Below the pieces are notes generated by a model, which made no database searches, was not told where the DNA came from, and saw nothing but the letters and a program-made list of their open reading frames with translations. This document shows, piece by piece, positions 36,314-46,029 of a DNA stretch of 64,000 nt (its first letter is position 1; each line of letters starts with the position of its first letter). The position numbers and the translations under genes are program-made. Origin of the DNA: Cryobacterium frigoriphilum (GTDB lineage: Bacteria; Actinomycetota; Actinomycetes; Actinomycetales; Microbacteriaceae); the NCBI RefSeq assembly GCF_004403305.1, contig NZ_SOHE01000015.1, positions 18,029-82,028 of the forward strand, given 5' to 3'.

Positions 36314-37201
36314 AGAAGGGACGACAGCAGGTGTGTTCAACGTGTGGCTGTAGCGACGAGGCCGGAGTACGCGTCGCCGGGGTGCCTTTGCCCGGCCTGC
36401 AACTCATTGCGAACCCGAACCACGAGCACCCGCACGACCACCCGCACGACCAGGGCCGCTCACACTCCCACCCGCACAGCCACACTCCAGAGGCTGCGAT
36501 CGACGCCGCGACCGCGACCTCGAGCGAAACGGTCGTGCTGGAGCAGAGTCTGCTTGCCCGAAACGATCTGCTCGCCGCCCGCAACCGCGGCTGGCTCGAT
36601 GGCCGCGACATCCGTGCCGTCAACGTCATGAGTTCACCCGGATCGGGCAAGACGACCCTGCTCGTGCGCACCCTCGCCGATTGGGGACAGCGGATGCCGT
36701 TCGCCGTCGTCGAGGGCGACCAGGAGACCTCGATCGACGCCGACCGCATTCGGGCCACCGGTGTGCCCGTCGTGCAGATCAACACCGGGGCCGGCTGCCA
36801 CCTTGACGCCGACATGCTCCAACACGCCCTGCGCGCCCTCGATCCCGACCCGGGATGCACGGTGCTCATCGAAAACGTCGGCAATCTCGTCTGCCCGGCC
36901 CTGTTCGACCTCGGCGAAGCCGCCAGGGTCGTCATCGTGTCGGTCACCGAGGGCGACGACAAACCTCGCAAATACCCGCACATGTTCTCGGCGGCCGACC
37001 TTGTGGTGATCAACAAGAGCGACCTGCTTCCCTACGTTGAATTCGATGTCGAGCGCTGCGCAAACCAGGCTCGACAGCTGAATCCGAATGTTGACGTGCT
37101 GGTCGTATCCGCCACCACGGGCGCAGGCCTCGACGGTTGGTACGACTGGCTGACGCGCCCGCCCGGCACGAACTCAGGCGACGTAACCCCAGGAGACACC
37201 G

Positions 37202-38278
<1,077 letters not shown>

Positions 38279-38326
38279 TCCCCACCCCACACCGATACCG
38301 GCCTGGCCACGCGAAAGGCGCCAGAT

Positions 38327-40123
38327 ATGACCTCGACATTGCCCACTCCCGCAACCCCCTCCGAGCGGGGGAACGATTCCCTCGTCGAGATGAACTGGGA
38401 CCCCATCACCCGCATCGTGGGGAGCCTGGGCATCTACACGAAGATCGACTTCGCGAACCGAGAGGTTGTGGAGTGCCACAGCACCTCGTCGATCTTTCGC
38501 GGCTATTCGATCTTCATGAAGGGCAAGGACCCGCGCGACGCGCACTTCATCACGAGCCGCATCTGCGGTATCTGCGGGGACAACCACGCCACCTGCTCGT
38601 GTTACGCCCAGAACATGGCCTACGGGGTCAAGCCGCCGAACCTCGGCGAGTGGATCGTGAACCTCGGCGAAGCGGCCGAGTACATGTTCGACCACAACAT
38701 TTTTCAAGAGAACCTGGTCGGCGTGGACTACTGCGAGAGGATGGTGAAGGAGACCAACCCCGGGGTGCTCGCGCTCGCCGAGAACACCCGCGCCCCGCAC
38801 GAGGGTGAGCACGGATACCGCACCATCGCCGACATCATGCGCAGCCTCAACCCCTTCACGGGCGAGTTCTACCGCGAGGCGCTGCAGGTGAGCCGTTCCA
38901 CGCGCGAAATGTTCTGCCTCATGGAGGGCCGCCACGTGCATCCGTCGACGCTGTATCCCGGCGGGGTCGGGACCGTCGCGACGATCCAACTGATGACGGA
39001 CTACATCACCCGCCTCATGCGCTACGTCGAGTTCATGAAAAAGGTCGTGCCCATGCACGACGACCTGTTCGACTTCTTCTACGAGGCGTTGCCCGGCTAC
39101 GAACAGGTCGGGCTGCGGCGCACGCTGCTCGGCTGCTGGGGCGCCTTCCAGGATCCCGAGTACTGCAACTTCGCCTACAAGGACATGACCGAGTGGGGAC
39201 GCAAGATGTACGTCACCCCCGGCGTCGTCGTCGACGGCAAGCTCGTGACCACCGACCTGGTGCGCATCAACCTCGGCATCCGCATCATGCTCGGCTCCTC
39301 GTACTATCAGGACTGGACCGGGCAGGAAATGTTCGTCACCAAGGATCCGCTCGGCAACCCGGTCGACCGCCGGCATCCGTGGAACCAGCACACCAACCCG
39401 CAGCCGCAACGCCGCGACCTCGGCGATAAGTACAGCTGGGTCATGTCGCCGCGCTGGTTCGACGGCACCGACAATCTCGCCCTCGACACCGGCGGCGGAC
39501 CGCTCGCCCGGCTGTGGACGACGGCGCTCGCCGGGCTCGTCGACATCGGCTACATCAAGGCGACCGGCACGAGCGTGCAGATCGAGCTGCCCAAGACCGC
39601 GCTCAAGGGGCCGGTCAGCCTCGAGTGGACGATTCCACAGTGGAGCAACACGCTCGAACGCAACCGGGCGCGCACCTATTTTCAGGCCTACGCGGCCGCC
39701 GCTGCGCTGCACTTCGCCGAGAAGGCGCTCGAAGAGATTCGGGCCGGGCGCACCAAGACCTGGGAATCGTTCGAGGTGCCCGACGAAGCGGTGAGTTGCG
39801 GCTTTACCGAGGCGGTGCGCGGTGTGCTGAGCCACCACATGGTGATTCGGGACGGCAAGATCGCCAACTATCACCCTTACCCGCCCACGCCGTGGAACGC
39901 GAGTCCCCGAGACTCCTCCGGCACGCCTGGGCCCTACGAAGACGCCGTGCAGGGCCAACCGATCTTTGAGGAGAATGATCGCGAGCACTTCAAGGGCATC
40001 GACATCATGCGCACCGTGCGCAGCTTCGACCCGTGTCTGCCGTGCGGGGTGCACATGTACCTCGGCGAGGGCAAGACCCTCGACGTGCTGCATTCCCCGA
40101 CGCAGACCCTGACCGGCGAATAG
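38327..40123 (+). CDS. hhyL: [NiFe]-hydrogenase large subunit, group 1h/5
   Basis: 598 residues; contains the [NiFe] active site. L1 motif RICGICGDNH (Cys80, Cys83) and L2 motif DPCLPCGVH (Cys570, Cys573, His576) supply the four cysteine ligands. A 22-residue tail follows His576. With HhyS it would oxidise H2 at very low concentration in air, as known for group 1h enzymes of streptomycetes and mycobacteria (family knowledge). Gap to hhyS is 48 bases, with GAAAGG upstream of the ATG. Length and motifs are complete. Confidence 0.96.
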   Translation: MTSTLPTPATPSERGNDSLVEMNWDPITRIVGSLGIYTKIDFANREVVECHSTSSIFRGYSIFMKGKDPRDAHFITSRICGICGDNHATCSCYAQNMAYGVKPPNLGEWIVNLGEAAEYMFDHNIFQENLVGVDYCERMVKETNPGVLALAENTRAPHEGEHGYRTIADIMRSLNPFTGEFYREALQVSRSTREMFCLMEGRHVHPSTLYPGGVGTVATIQLMTDYITRLMRYVEFMKKVVPMHDDLFDFFYEALPGYEQVGLRRTLLGCWGAFQDPEYCNFAYKDMTEWGRKMYVTPGVVVDGKLVTTDLVRINLGIRIMLGSSYYQDWTGQEMFVTKDPLGNPVDRRHPWNQHTNPQPQRRDLGDKYSWVMSPRWFDGTDNLALDTGGGPLARLWTTALAGLVDIGYIKATGTSVQIELPKTALKGPVSLEWTIPQWSNTLERNRARTYFQAYAAAAALHFAEKALEEIRAGRTKTWESFEVPDEAVSCGFTEAVRGVLSHHMVIRDGKIANYHPYPPTPWNASPRDSSGTPGPYEDAVQGQPIFEENDREHFKGIDIMRTVRSFDPCLPCGVHMYLGEGKTLDVLHSPTQTLTGE

Positions 40124-40129
40124 GCCGTC

Positions 40130-41128
40130 ATGAGCGAGGCGCGCTCGACCGTCAGCGCAAACACCGGTATCGCCACCCTGCTCGACGCGCTCGGTGCGGG
40201 CGGAATGCTCGCCCGGGAGCGCGCCGAAGAGCTCGTGCGCCAGGTGACCGACCTTTATGGCGAGGCCCTCGAACACGTGCTCACGATCGCCGGTGAGACG
40301 GATGCCCATGGCATTCGCCCGGCTCCGGGCGGCACCGACGGGCTCGACCGCGCACCGGGTTCGCACTCGATGGTCGGCGCCCTCGTCGCGGATGAGCTGA
40401 TCTCCGGGCTGCTGCTCGTGCACGGCCTGCACCCGCAGGACGCCCCGACCCGGGTGGCCGCGGCCCTCGAGAGCGTGCGGCCCTACCTCGGCTCACACGG
40501 CGGCGACGTACAGCTGCTCGGGCTGAGCGCCGACGGTGTGGTGCGGTTGCGCCTGCTCGGCAGCTGCAACGGATGCCCCTCCTCCTCGGTCACCCTCAAG
40601 CTCGCCGTCGAAGACGCCATCGAACGGGCGGCTCCCGAGGTCACCCGAATCGACGTGGAGGAACCGGTGAAGGTGGCCGCGGTCATCCCGGTGGCGGCGC
40701 TGCGCATCCGCTTGGCCGATGCTCCGGACACCGCGGACGCACGGGCCGACCTCGGCGGCAGCTGGCAACCGGTGCCCGAACTGGCCGACCTCGACCCCGG
40801 CGAGGTTGCCGGCTTCGTCGTGGCCGGGGTGCCGATTCTGGCGACGCGCACCAGTTCAGACGTGTTCGTGTTTCGGGACCACTGCCCGCGCTGCGCGGCG
40901 TCGATGGCGGGGGCGACCCTGCAGCGGGCGCTCGCCGCGCCGGCCGGCGGCGGACTGCTGCGCTGCCCGACCTGCCGCAAACACTTCGACGTGCGCGCGG
41001 CCGGGGCGTGCATCGAGGACAAGGGAGTGCACCTGGATCCGCTGCCGCTACTCAGGCGTGACGGGGTGCCGAGCGTCGCCGTGCCGAGCCTCGTCGTGCC
41101 GAGCCTCGTCGGTGGGGTCTCCTCGTGA
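40130..41128 (+). CDS. NifU-C / Rieske-like fusion protein, hydrogenase-associated
   Basis: 332 residues. Residues ~105-185 form a NifU C-terminal (Fe-S scaffold) domain with Cys146 and Cys149 in GSCNGCPSSSV. Residues ~215-300 resemble a Rieske domain but carry CPRC (Cys252, Cys255) and CPTCRKH (Cys279, Cys282, His285) rather than CxH/CxxH. The N-terminal ~100 residues are helical. In group 1h operons such proteins are thought to take part in cluster assembly or electron transfer; the role is not established. Starts six bases after hhyL, and its stop overlaps the next start (GTGA). Confidence 0.82.
   Translation: MSEARSTVSANTGIATLLDALGAGGMLARERAEELVRQVTDLYGEALEHVLTIAGETDAHGIRPAPGGTDGLDRAPGSHSMVGALVADELISGLLLVHGLHPQDAPTRVAAALESVRPYLGSHGGDVQLLGLSADGVVRLRLLGSCNGCPSSSVTLKLAVEDAIERAAPEVTRIDVEEPVKVAAVIPVAALRIRLADAPDTADARADLGGSWQPVPELADLDPGEVAGFVVAGVPILATRTSSDVFVFRDHCPRCAASMAGATLQRALAAPAGGGLLRCPTCRKHFDVRAAGACIEDKGVHLDPLPLLRRDGVPSVAVPSLVVPSLVGGVSS
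41066..41110. repeat. Tandem repeat, 3 x 15 bp, near the NifU/Rieske gene 3' end
   Basis: Units at 41066, 41081 and 41096 (GTGCCGAGCCTCGTC; the first differs at two bases) encode VPSxV pentapeptides shortly before the stop codon. Confidence 0.85.
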
Positions 41129-41928
41129 TTGACGCGCGCGCTGCCGGGCCGGCCGGTGCAACCGGGGGAGCCGCGGCCGAATCCGCGTTCGCGGTGCTGA
41201 GCCGAATCACCCGCAACCGCCCGGCCCGGAATACCGGGCCGCGCTGCGAGATGTGCGGGGAACCCATCGGTGACCCGCACCAGCATGTGGTCGACGTCGA
41301 CAGTCGGGCGATGATGTGCACCTGTCGGCCGTGCTACCTGCTCTTCACCGACGTGACCGCGCACCTGCGCTACCGCTCGGTGCCCGATCGGTATCGTCGC
41401 TTCACCGACTTCGAGCTCGGGCCTGGCCAGTGGGACGAACTCGAGATCCCGGTTGGGCTCGCGTTCTTCTTCGAAAATTCGACGTCCGTGCAGAATTCAC
41501 GATCGGCACGGACGATCGCGTTCTATCCGGGTCCGGCCGGTGCGACCGAGTCCGAGCTTGCGCTCGGGGCCTGGGACACCGTACGGGCACGCAATCCGGG
41601 CCTGGACATCGTGGCCCCCGATACCGAGGCGCTTCTCGTGCGGGCACCCGGAGCCGATGGTGTGGGACCGCGGGGCGCCGGGGGCGGCGCCGGGCGGTAC
41701 GAGTGCTACCTCGTGCCGATCGACGCCTGCTACGAACTCGTCGGCGAGTTGCGGCGGGTGTGGCGCGGTTTCGACGGCGGCCAGGACGCCCGCGCACAGC
41801 TGACCGCCTTCTTCGACCGCGTGGCGGCGCGCAGCCGTCCCGCGCCGGCGGGGGCGGCATCCGCGGCCCGGAGCGTGGTCGGGGCAGGCACCGGCAGCAC
41901 GAGCGGTCGGGGTGAGCGAGATGCTTGA
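41125..41928 (+). CDS. DUF5947-like hydrogenase-operon protein
   Basis: 267 residues, soluble. Two cysteine pairs (CEMCGEPI and CTCRPCYLLF) with nearby histidines suggest a zinc- or iron-binding knuckle at residues ~33-72. The central part (ELEIPVGLAFFFENST, then FYPGPAGATESEL) is a conserved beta-rich core of the family. It starts at a GTG overlapping the previous stop. Found in actinobacterial group 1h hydrogenase operons (family name from memory); function unknown. The last ~35 residues are low complexity. Confidence 0.7.
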   Translation: MIDARAAGPAGATGGAAAESAFAVLSRITRNRPARNTGPRCEMCGEPIGDPHQHVVDVDSRAMMCTCRPCYLLFTDVTAHLRYRSVPDRYRRFTDFELGPGQWDELEIPVGLAFFFENSTSVQNSRSARTIAFYPGPAGATESELALGAWDTVRARNPGLDIVAPDTEALLVRAPGADGVGPRGAGGGAGRYECYLVPIDACYELVGELRRVWRGFDGGQDARAQLTAFFDRVAARSRPAPAGAASAARSVVGAGTGSTSGRGERDA

Positions 41929-42601
41929 CCTCGGCTTCTCCGTGCTCGAAATCACCCCCGAACCGTATGCCGCCGTGCCCCAGCTGACCGCGCGCCTGCG
42001 GCTGACCGAATCGACCGGCGCCATCGTTCACGCGATCGCGCTGCGCTCCCAGGTGCGCATCCATCCGCAGCGCCGCGCCTACAGTGCCGAGGAGGAGGCC
42101 GGTCTGCTCGACCTGTTCGGCGCCCGGGCCCGGTGGACGTCGACGCTGAAGTCCTTTCTGTGGCTGCAGTGCAGCACCACGGTGTCGGGCTTCACCGGGC
42201 AGACCGAAGTGGACCTGCCGCTCGTGTGCACCTATGACTTCGACGTGGCCGCCGCGAAGTACCTGCACGCGGTGCGGGACAGCACGGTGCCGCTCGAGCT
42301 GCTGTTCTCGGGCAGCGTCTTCACCCGCGGCGAGAAGGGGTTCGGTGTGGAGCAGGTGCCGTGGAACTGTGAGGCCGCCTACGCCCTGCCGGTGTCGGTC
42401 TGGCGTGAACTCATGGACCGCTACTTTCCACACGCCGGCTGGATCCGACTCGATCGGGACGTGCTCGGCGACCTCGCCCACTACAAGGCATCGCTCGGGC
42501 TGACCTCGTGGGAAGCGGCGATCGCCACGCTGCTGGCCTGCGCCGAAGCGCAGGATTCTCCGAGCCGGCAGGATGCGTCGGGCCGAGAGGTGCGCTCATG
42601 A
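41912..42601 (+). CDS. DUF6084-like hydrogenase-operon protein
   Basis: 229 residues (221 if ATG 41921 is used). Soluble, beta-rich, with many Tyr/Trp and a central TYDFDVAAAKYLHAV segment typical of the family; no cysteine cluster. The start overlaps the DUF5947-like gene by 8-17 bases and the stop overlaps the next start (ATGA), so it is translationally tied to the operon. Function unknown; probably a structural or maturation accessory of the hydrogenase (inference from synteny). Confidence 0.7.
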   Translation: MSEMLDLGFSVLEITPEPYAAVPQLTARLRLTESTGAIVHAIALRSQVRIHPQRRAYSAEEEAGLLDLFGARARWTSTLKSFLWLQCSTTVSGFTGQTEVDLPLVCTYDFDVAAAKYLHAVRDSTVPLELLFSGSVFTRGEKGFGVEQVPWNCEAAYALPVSVWRELMDRYFPHAGWIRLDRDVLGDLAHYKASLGLTSWEAAIATLLACAEAQDSPSRQDASGREVRS

Positions 42602-44061
42602 CCGGCGGCCGGCACCCTGGCCTCACCCTCGCCCGCGCCGTGGCCGACGCGGTGCTCTACGAGGGCTACCTGCTCTACCCCTACCGCGCGTCGGCGCAGA
42701 AGAACCAGGCCCGCTGGCAGTTCGGCATTCTGGGGCCACCCGGTGCCGCCGCAGCCGGAGTCGGCGAAGAACCCCAGATGCTGACCGATGCCCTGCTGCG
42801 GGTCGCGCCGTCGGCATCCGCTGCCCGGCCGGGCGCCGTCACCGTTTCGGTCTGCGTGCGCTTTCTGCAGCTGCAAACCCGCACCGTGGAACGGGCCGTG
42901 GCCGACGGAAACGACTTCGAGCCGGTCTCCGAGTTGCAGGTGAACGGTGCGCGCTGGCTGAGCTGGGACGAAGCCGTGCCGTGCGAACTCGAGCTCGGCC
43001 CGTTCGCCCTGGAACAGCTGGAACGCGGGCTGACCGTGCCCCTGTCGGTTCCCGCCGGCGAAGACCTGGAGTGGCTGCCCGACTCGGGCTCCTCCGAAAA
43101 ATCTGGCCGACCCGGCGCGGCACCGGGTCGGCTGGTGCGTCGCCGCCGCGCGCTGAGCGGCTCCCTGCGGCTGACGGCCGAGGCGCTGTCCGACCAGCCT
43201 CTCGGCGGCGACCTGCTGCTGCGCCTGCGGGTCGCGGTCGAAAACGTGGCGGCGGGCGTTCCGTCCGTGAAAGCGGATGCCGTCGCCACCTCGTTCATCG
43301 GCACGCACCTGCTGGTGACCTGCGAAAACGCGGGTTTCGTGTCCGTGCTCGACCCGCCCGTCGAAGCGCAGGCATCCGCCGCCGAGTGTGTGCACGAGCG
43401 CTGCTGGCCCGTGCTCGCGGGGCCGGAAGGGCAGGATGACGTGCTGCTGGCGTCGCCGATCATTCTCTACGACCACCCCTCGGTCGCGCCGGAGAGCGCA
43501 GTCGCCCTGTTCGACTCGACCGAGATCGACGAGATCCTCACGCTGCGGGTGCTGACGCTGACAGAGGAAGAAAAAGCCGAGGCGCGGGTCACCGACCCAC
43601 GAGCCGCGGCCATCATCGACCGCTGCGAGGCGCTGACCGTCGATGAGCTCGAGAAGCTGCACGGAGCGCTGCGCAGCCCCCGCGTCTTCGAGGGTGCGGC
43701 CGCGTTCGAAATCGAAGACCCGGGGGACGTGCCCTGGTGGAGCCCCGAAGCCGACGAGAGTGTGAGACCCGACCAGGACGTCGTTGTCATCGACGGCGTG
43801 CCCGTCGCCCGCGGCAGCCGGGTGCGCCTGCATCCCCGCCGCCACGCCGATGCGCAGGACCTGTTCTCGGCCGGCGAGATCGCCCTCGTGGCCGGGGTAC
43901 ATTTCGATGTCGACGGCAGTACCCACGTCGCGGTCACCCTCGAGATCGATCCCGCGGCCGACCTACACGACTGGTTCGGCCGCTACCTCTACTTCGCGCC
44001 CGACGAGCTCGAACCCCTCGAGCCCCCCGACGCGGATTTTCAGCAGAAAGGAAGGCCATGA
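42598..44061 (+). CDS. Hydrogenase-operon protein of unknown function, 487 aa
   Basis: 487 residues, no signal peptide or membrane helix. The N-terminus ADAVLYEGYLLYPYRASAQKNQARWQFG and the C-terminus, with VRLHPRRHADAQD, EIALVAGVHFDVDG and the closing WFGRYLYFAPDELEP, are the clearest conserved-looking blocks. I know similar proteins in streptomycete hydrogenase clusters, but no assigned function. A Cys-His-Cys group (AAECVHERCWP) near residue 265 could bind metal. ATG 42598 overlaps the upstream stop and the 3' end overlaps the 39-aa gene, both as ATGA. Confidence 0.7.
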   Translation: MTGGRHPGLTLARAVADAVLYEGYLLYPYRASAQKNQARWQFGILGPPGAAAAGVGEEPQMLTDALLRVAPSASAARPGAVTVSVCVRFLQLQTRTVERAVADGNDFEPVSELQVNGARWLSWDEAVPCELELGPFALEQLERGLTVPLSVPAGEDLEWLPDSGSSEKSGRPGAAPGRLVRRRRALSGSLRLTAEALSDQPLGGDLLLRLRVAVENVAAGVPSVKADAVATSFIGTHLLVTCENAGFVSVLDPPVEAQASAAECVHERCWPVLAGPEGQDDVLLASPIILYDHPSVAPESAVALFDSTEIDEILTLRVLTLTEEEKAEARVTDPRAAAIIDRCEALTVDELEKLHGALRSPRVFEGAAAFEIEDPGDVPWWSPEADESVRPDQDVVVIDGVPVARGSRVRLHPRRHADAQDLFSAGEIALVAGVHFDVDGSTHVAVTLEIDPAADLHDWFGRYLYFAPDELEPLEPPDADFQQKGRP

Positions 44062-44177
44062 AATTCATCGGAGGCGTGACGGTCTTCGTGCTCGCCGCGA
44101 GCGCGGCCGTCGCCGTGGTCGTGGGAATACGCTCGATCCCGGACCTTCAGCGGTACCTGAAGATGCGCGAGATGTAG
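44058..44177 (+). CDS. 39-aa single-pass membrane peptide (DUF6893-like)
   Basis: A 40-codon gene with a strong ribosome site (AAAGGAAGG) that overlaps the 487-aa gene by four bases and touches the next gene by one. It encodes one hydrophobic helix (GGVTVFVLAASAAVAVVVGI) and a short basic C-terminal tail (RSIPDLQRYLKMREM). The placement, ribosome site and coupled overlaps argue that it is real. It could anchor the hydrogenase complex, whose subunits have no anchor of their own (inference). Confidence 0.75.
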   Translation: MKFIGGVTVFVLAASAAVAVVVGIRSIPDLQRYLKMREM

Positions 44178-44698
44178 TGCCGGCCCGGATTCTGGTGGCC
44201 GGAGTCGGCAACATCTTTCTGAGCGACGATGGCTTCGGCCCCGAGGTCGCACGGCAATTCATGACGGATGCCGCCGCCTCACTCCCGGGCGTGCGCGTCG
44301 TCGACTACGGAATCCGCGGCATTCACCTGGTTTACGACCTGCTCGACGGCGTCGACCAGCTGGTTCTCGTGGATGCGCTGCCGGCGCGCGGTGCACGGGC
44401 GGCGGCCGGCGGCATCCGGGTGCTGCAGATTCGGCCGGAAGACGTGACCGGCCGCTCTGACCGAGGCGCCGGCACCCCCGACGCCCACAGCATGGATCCG
44501 CTCGCGGCGCTCGACGGCCTGCACGCGCTCGGTGGCGCGCTGCCGCTCACCTATCTGGTGGGCTGCGTCGCCCGGGATACCGCGGAGGGGATGGGCCTCA
44601 GCGACGAGGTCGCGGCGTCCGTTCCCGAAGCGCTTGCCGCGGTGCGGGCGTTGATCAGCTTGCAGAATCAGAATCAGAGCGAGAGCGGAGGCGAATGA
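44177..44698 (+). CDS. Hydrogenase maturation endopeptidase
   Basis: 173 residues of the HyaD/HybD family. The N-terminal GVGNIFLSDDGFGPEVA holds the first nickel-contacting acidic residue. Asp in DYGIRG and LVLVDALPA and a His in DAHSMDP complete the site. These proteases clip the large-subunit C-terminus after nickel insertion; the predicted cut is after His576 of HhyL. GTG 44177 overlaps the TAG stop of the small peptide gene; the C-terminal Gln/Asn/Glu tail is low complexity. The stop overlaps hypC. Confidence 0.9.
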   Translation: MPARILVAGVGNIFLSDDGFGPEVARQFMTDAAASLPGVRVVDYGIRGIHLVYDLLDGVDQLVLVDALPARGARAAAGGIRVLQIRPEDVTGRSDRGAGTPDAHSMDPLAALDGLHALGGALPLTYLVGCVARDTAEGMGLSDEVAASVPEALAAVRALISLQNQNQSESGGE

Positions 44699-44985
44699 TG
44701 TGCTTGGGAATTCCGGGACGGGTAGTTGAGCGGGTGGAGGGTTTCGGTGACCAGCTGGCGCTCGTGACGGTCGCGGGCGTGCCGCGGCGCATCAATGTCG
44801 GCCTGCTCGACGACGGCGCGTTCGAGGTGGGCAGCTGGGTGATCATTCACATGGGTTTCGCACTCGAGGTGGTCGACGAGACGGCCGCCGACCAGGCCCG
44901 GGAGGGGCTCGAACTGCTCGGGCGCGCCGATCCGGGGCCCGGTGCCACCGATTCTGCCGACCGGTCGGACCTCGACACGAACTAG
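44698..44985 (+). CDS. hypC: Hydrogenase assembly chaperone HypC
   Basis: 95 residues beginning MCLGIPG, where Cys2 (after Met removal the N-terminal residue) binds the Fe(CN)2CO unit and the large subunit. The upstream ATG at 44695 would give MMCLG, so 44698 is preferred. It includes the RRINVGLL and GSWVIIHMGFAL conserved segments. It is the last gene of the operon; hypD, hypE and hypF, needed for CN/CO ligand synthesis, do not follow. Confidence 0.93.
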   Translation: MCLGIPGRVVERVEGFGDQLALVTVAGVPRRINVGLLDDGAFEVGSWVIIHMGFALEVVDETAADQAREGLELLGRADPGPGATDSADRSDLDTN

Positions 44986-45041
44986 CCGGGCCGGGCGCGG
45001 GGCCTGATTTCGGCCAACGGGTGCCGTGGGTGTAGCGTAGC

Positions 45042-45064
45042 TTAACGAGAAACGTTCTCATTAA
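45042..45064. promoter_or_regulatory. Zur/Fur-like palindromic box upstream of surface protein gene
   Basis: TTAACGAGAA (45042-45051) and TTCTCATTAA (45055-45064) form a 10-bp inverted repeat with one mismatch and a 3-bp spacer. The core CGAGAAACGTTCTCA approximates the actinobacterial Zur-type pattern TGANAATNATTNTCA. It lies ~40 bases ahead of the ribosome site and is AT-rich relative to its surroundings. Confidence 0.65.
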
Positions 45065-45205
45065 GCGCGGCGACCGAGCCGCGCACGCCACTGGAAAGGC
45101 ACCATCATCTCCATCTCTACCCTTCCCACCAACGCTCCTGCCGCAGCCCCGAGCCGTCGTATCGCCACCGCCCCGTCGTCCGTCTCGCGGTCCCGCCGTC
45201 GCGGC

Positions 45206-45838
45206 GTGCTGACCGGCGCCGCGCTCGCCGGAGCGGTCGCGCTCACGCTGACCGCAGCGACCGGTGCGAGCGCCGCCGCCAGCTATTCCTTCAGCGAGGG
45301 CCACGTCGATGTCGTGCACGTGGGTTTCAACTCCGCCGGCACGGGTCTCGGCCTCGCCGTCGGCAACGAGGGCGACCCCGCTCATCCCGAGGGCGTCTAT
45401 GCGGCGGCCGACTCGCAGTTTGTCGTGACCGACACCGAAGCCCTCGGTGGCTTCGTGCTTCCCGAGGACCCGGCTGTGGCGGAGGTGAACGGCGTGCTCT
45501 TTGCCGGGTTCTCCGGTTCCGGCGACCTGATCGAATCCGGCATCTTCGGGTACGGCGATCAGGTCTCGGTCACGCTCGAGGACTGGGACTTCGTGCCGGC
45601 CGCGGGTGAATCGGCGGGAACGACGTTCCTGATCGAGCAGCAGTCGAGCAGCGATACCTTCTTCGATGGTGCGGGCGACGTGCAGGACTTCACCGTCAAC
45701 ACCATTGACGCGCCCGAAGCCTTCCACGAGCACGCGACCTGGACCTTCGAGAAGGCCGGCACCTACACCTTCGATTTCACCGCCGAGGGCAACGGGTTCG
45801 CAGCTGACCTGACCCCGTTCACCTTCGTCGTCGGCTAG
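45206..45838 (+). CDS. Secreted anchored-repeat/choice-of-anchor M surface protein, 210+ aa
   Basis: The reading frame encodes a signal-peptide core (GVLTGAALAGAVALTLTAATGASAAA) and one extracellular module beginning YSFSEGHVDVVHVGF and ending in FHEHATWTF...GTYTFDF...FTFVVG, with the HxH pair of these modules. GTG 45206 is the only canonical start but has no ribosome site and would cut off the basic RSRRRG n-region. The frame stays open to ATC codons at 45104/45107, which follow GGAAAGG, suggesting a non-canonical start and ~34 more residues. No C-terminal anchor, so probably secreted. First gene of the metal-transport locus. Confidence 0.75.
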   Translation: MLTGAALAGAVALTLTAATGASAAASYSFSEGHVDVVHVGFNSAGTGLGLAVGNEGDPAHPEGVYAAADSQFVVTDTEALGGFVLPEDPAVAEVNGVLFAGFSGSGDLIESGIFGYGDQVSVTLEDWDFVPAAGESAGTTFLIEQQSSSDTFFDGAGDVQDFTVNTIDAPEAFHEHATWTFEKAGTYTFDFTAEGNGFAADLTPFTFVVG

Positions 45839-45852
45839 CTCGAAACCTGAGC

Positions 45853-45891
45853 GCAGTGCTGCCGGGCGCCGATGGTGCCGGGCAGCACTGC
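45853..45891 (+). terminator. Strong hairpin terminator after the first surface protein gene
   Basis: Perfect 11-bp arms GCAGTGCTGCC (45853-45863) and GGCAGCACTGC (45881-45891), with additional GGCGCC/GGTGCC pairing in the loop. It lies 15 bases past the stop, and a second Zur-like box follows before the next gene, so the two genes are probably separate transcripts. Confidence 0.7.
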
Positions 45892-45919
45892 TGTAGCGCT
45901 ACAGTCAATACGTGCGCGC

Positions 45920-45942
45920 TTAACGATAACGATTCTCGTTCT
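45920..45942. promoter_or_regulatory. Second Zur/Fur-like palindromic box
   Basis: TTAACGATAA (45920-45929), spacer CGA, then TTCTCGTTCT (45933-45942). The inner 8-bp half-sites pair with one mismatch. Sequence and geometry copy the box at 45042-45064. The core CGATAACGATTCTCG differs from TGANAATNATTNTCA at only three fixed positions (both ends and the central T). About 90 bases upstream of the large surface-protein start. Confidence 0.68.
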
Positions 45943-46029
45943 CGGGACTTGCTGCGACCACAAAGCCTCAATCACAGACACACGTCGACACATCTTCCCC
46001 GTCCGCAAGCGGGGGAGTGGAAAGCATCC

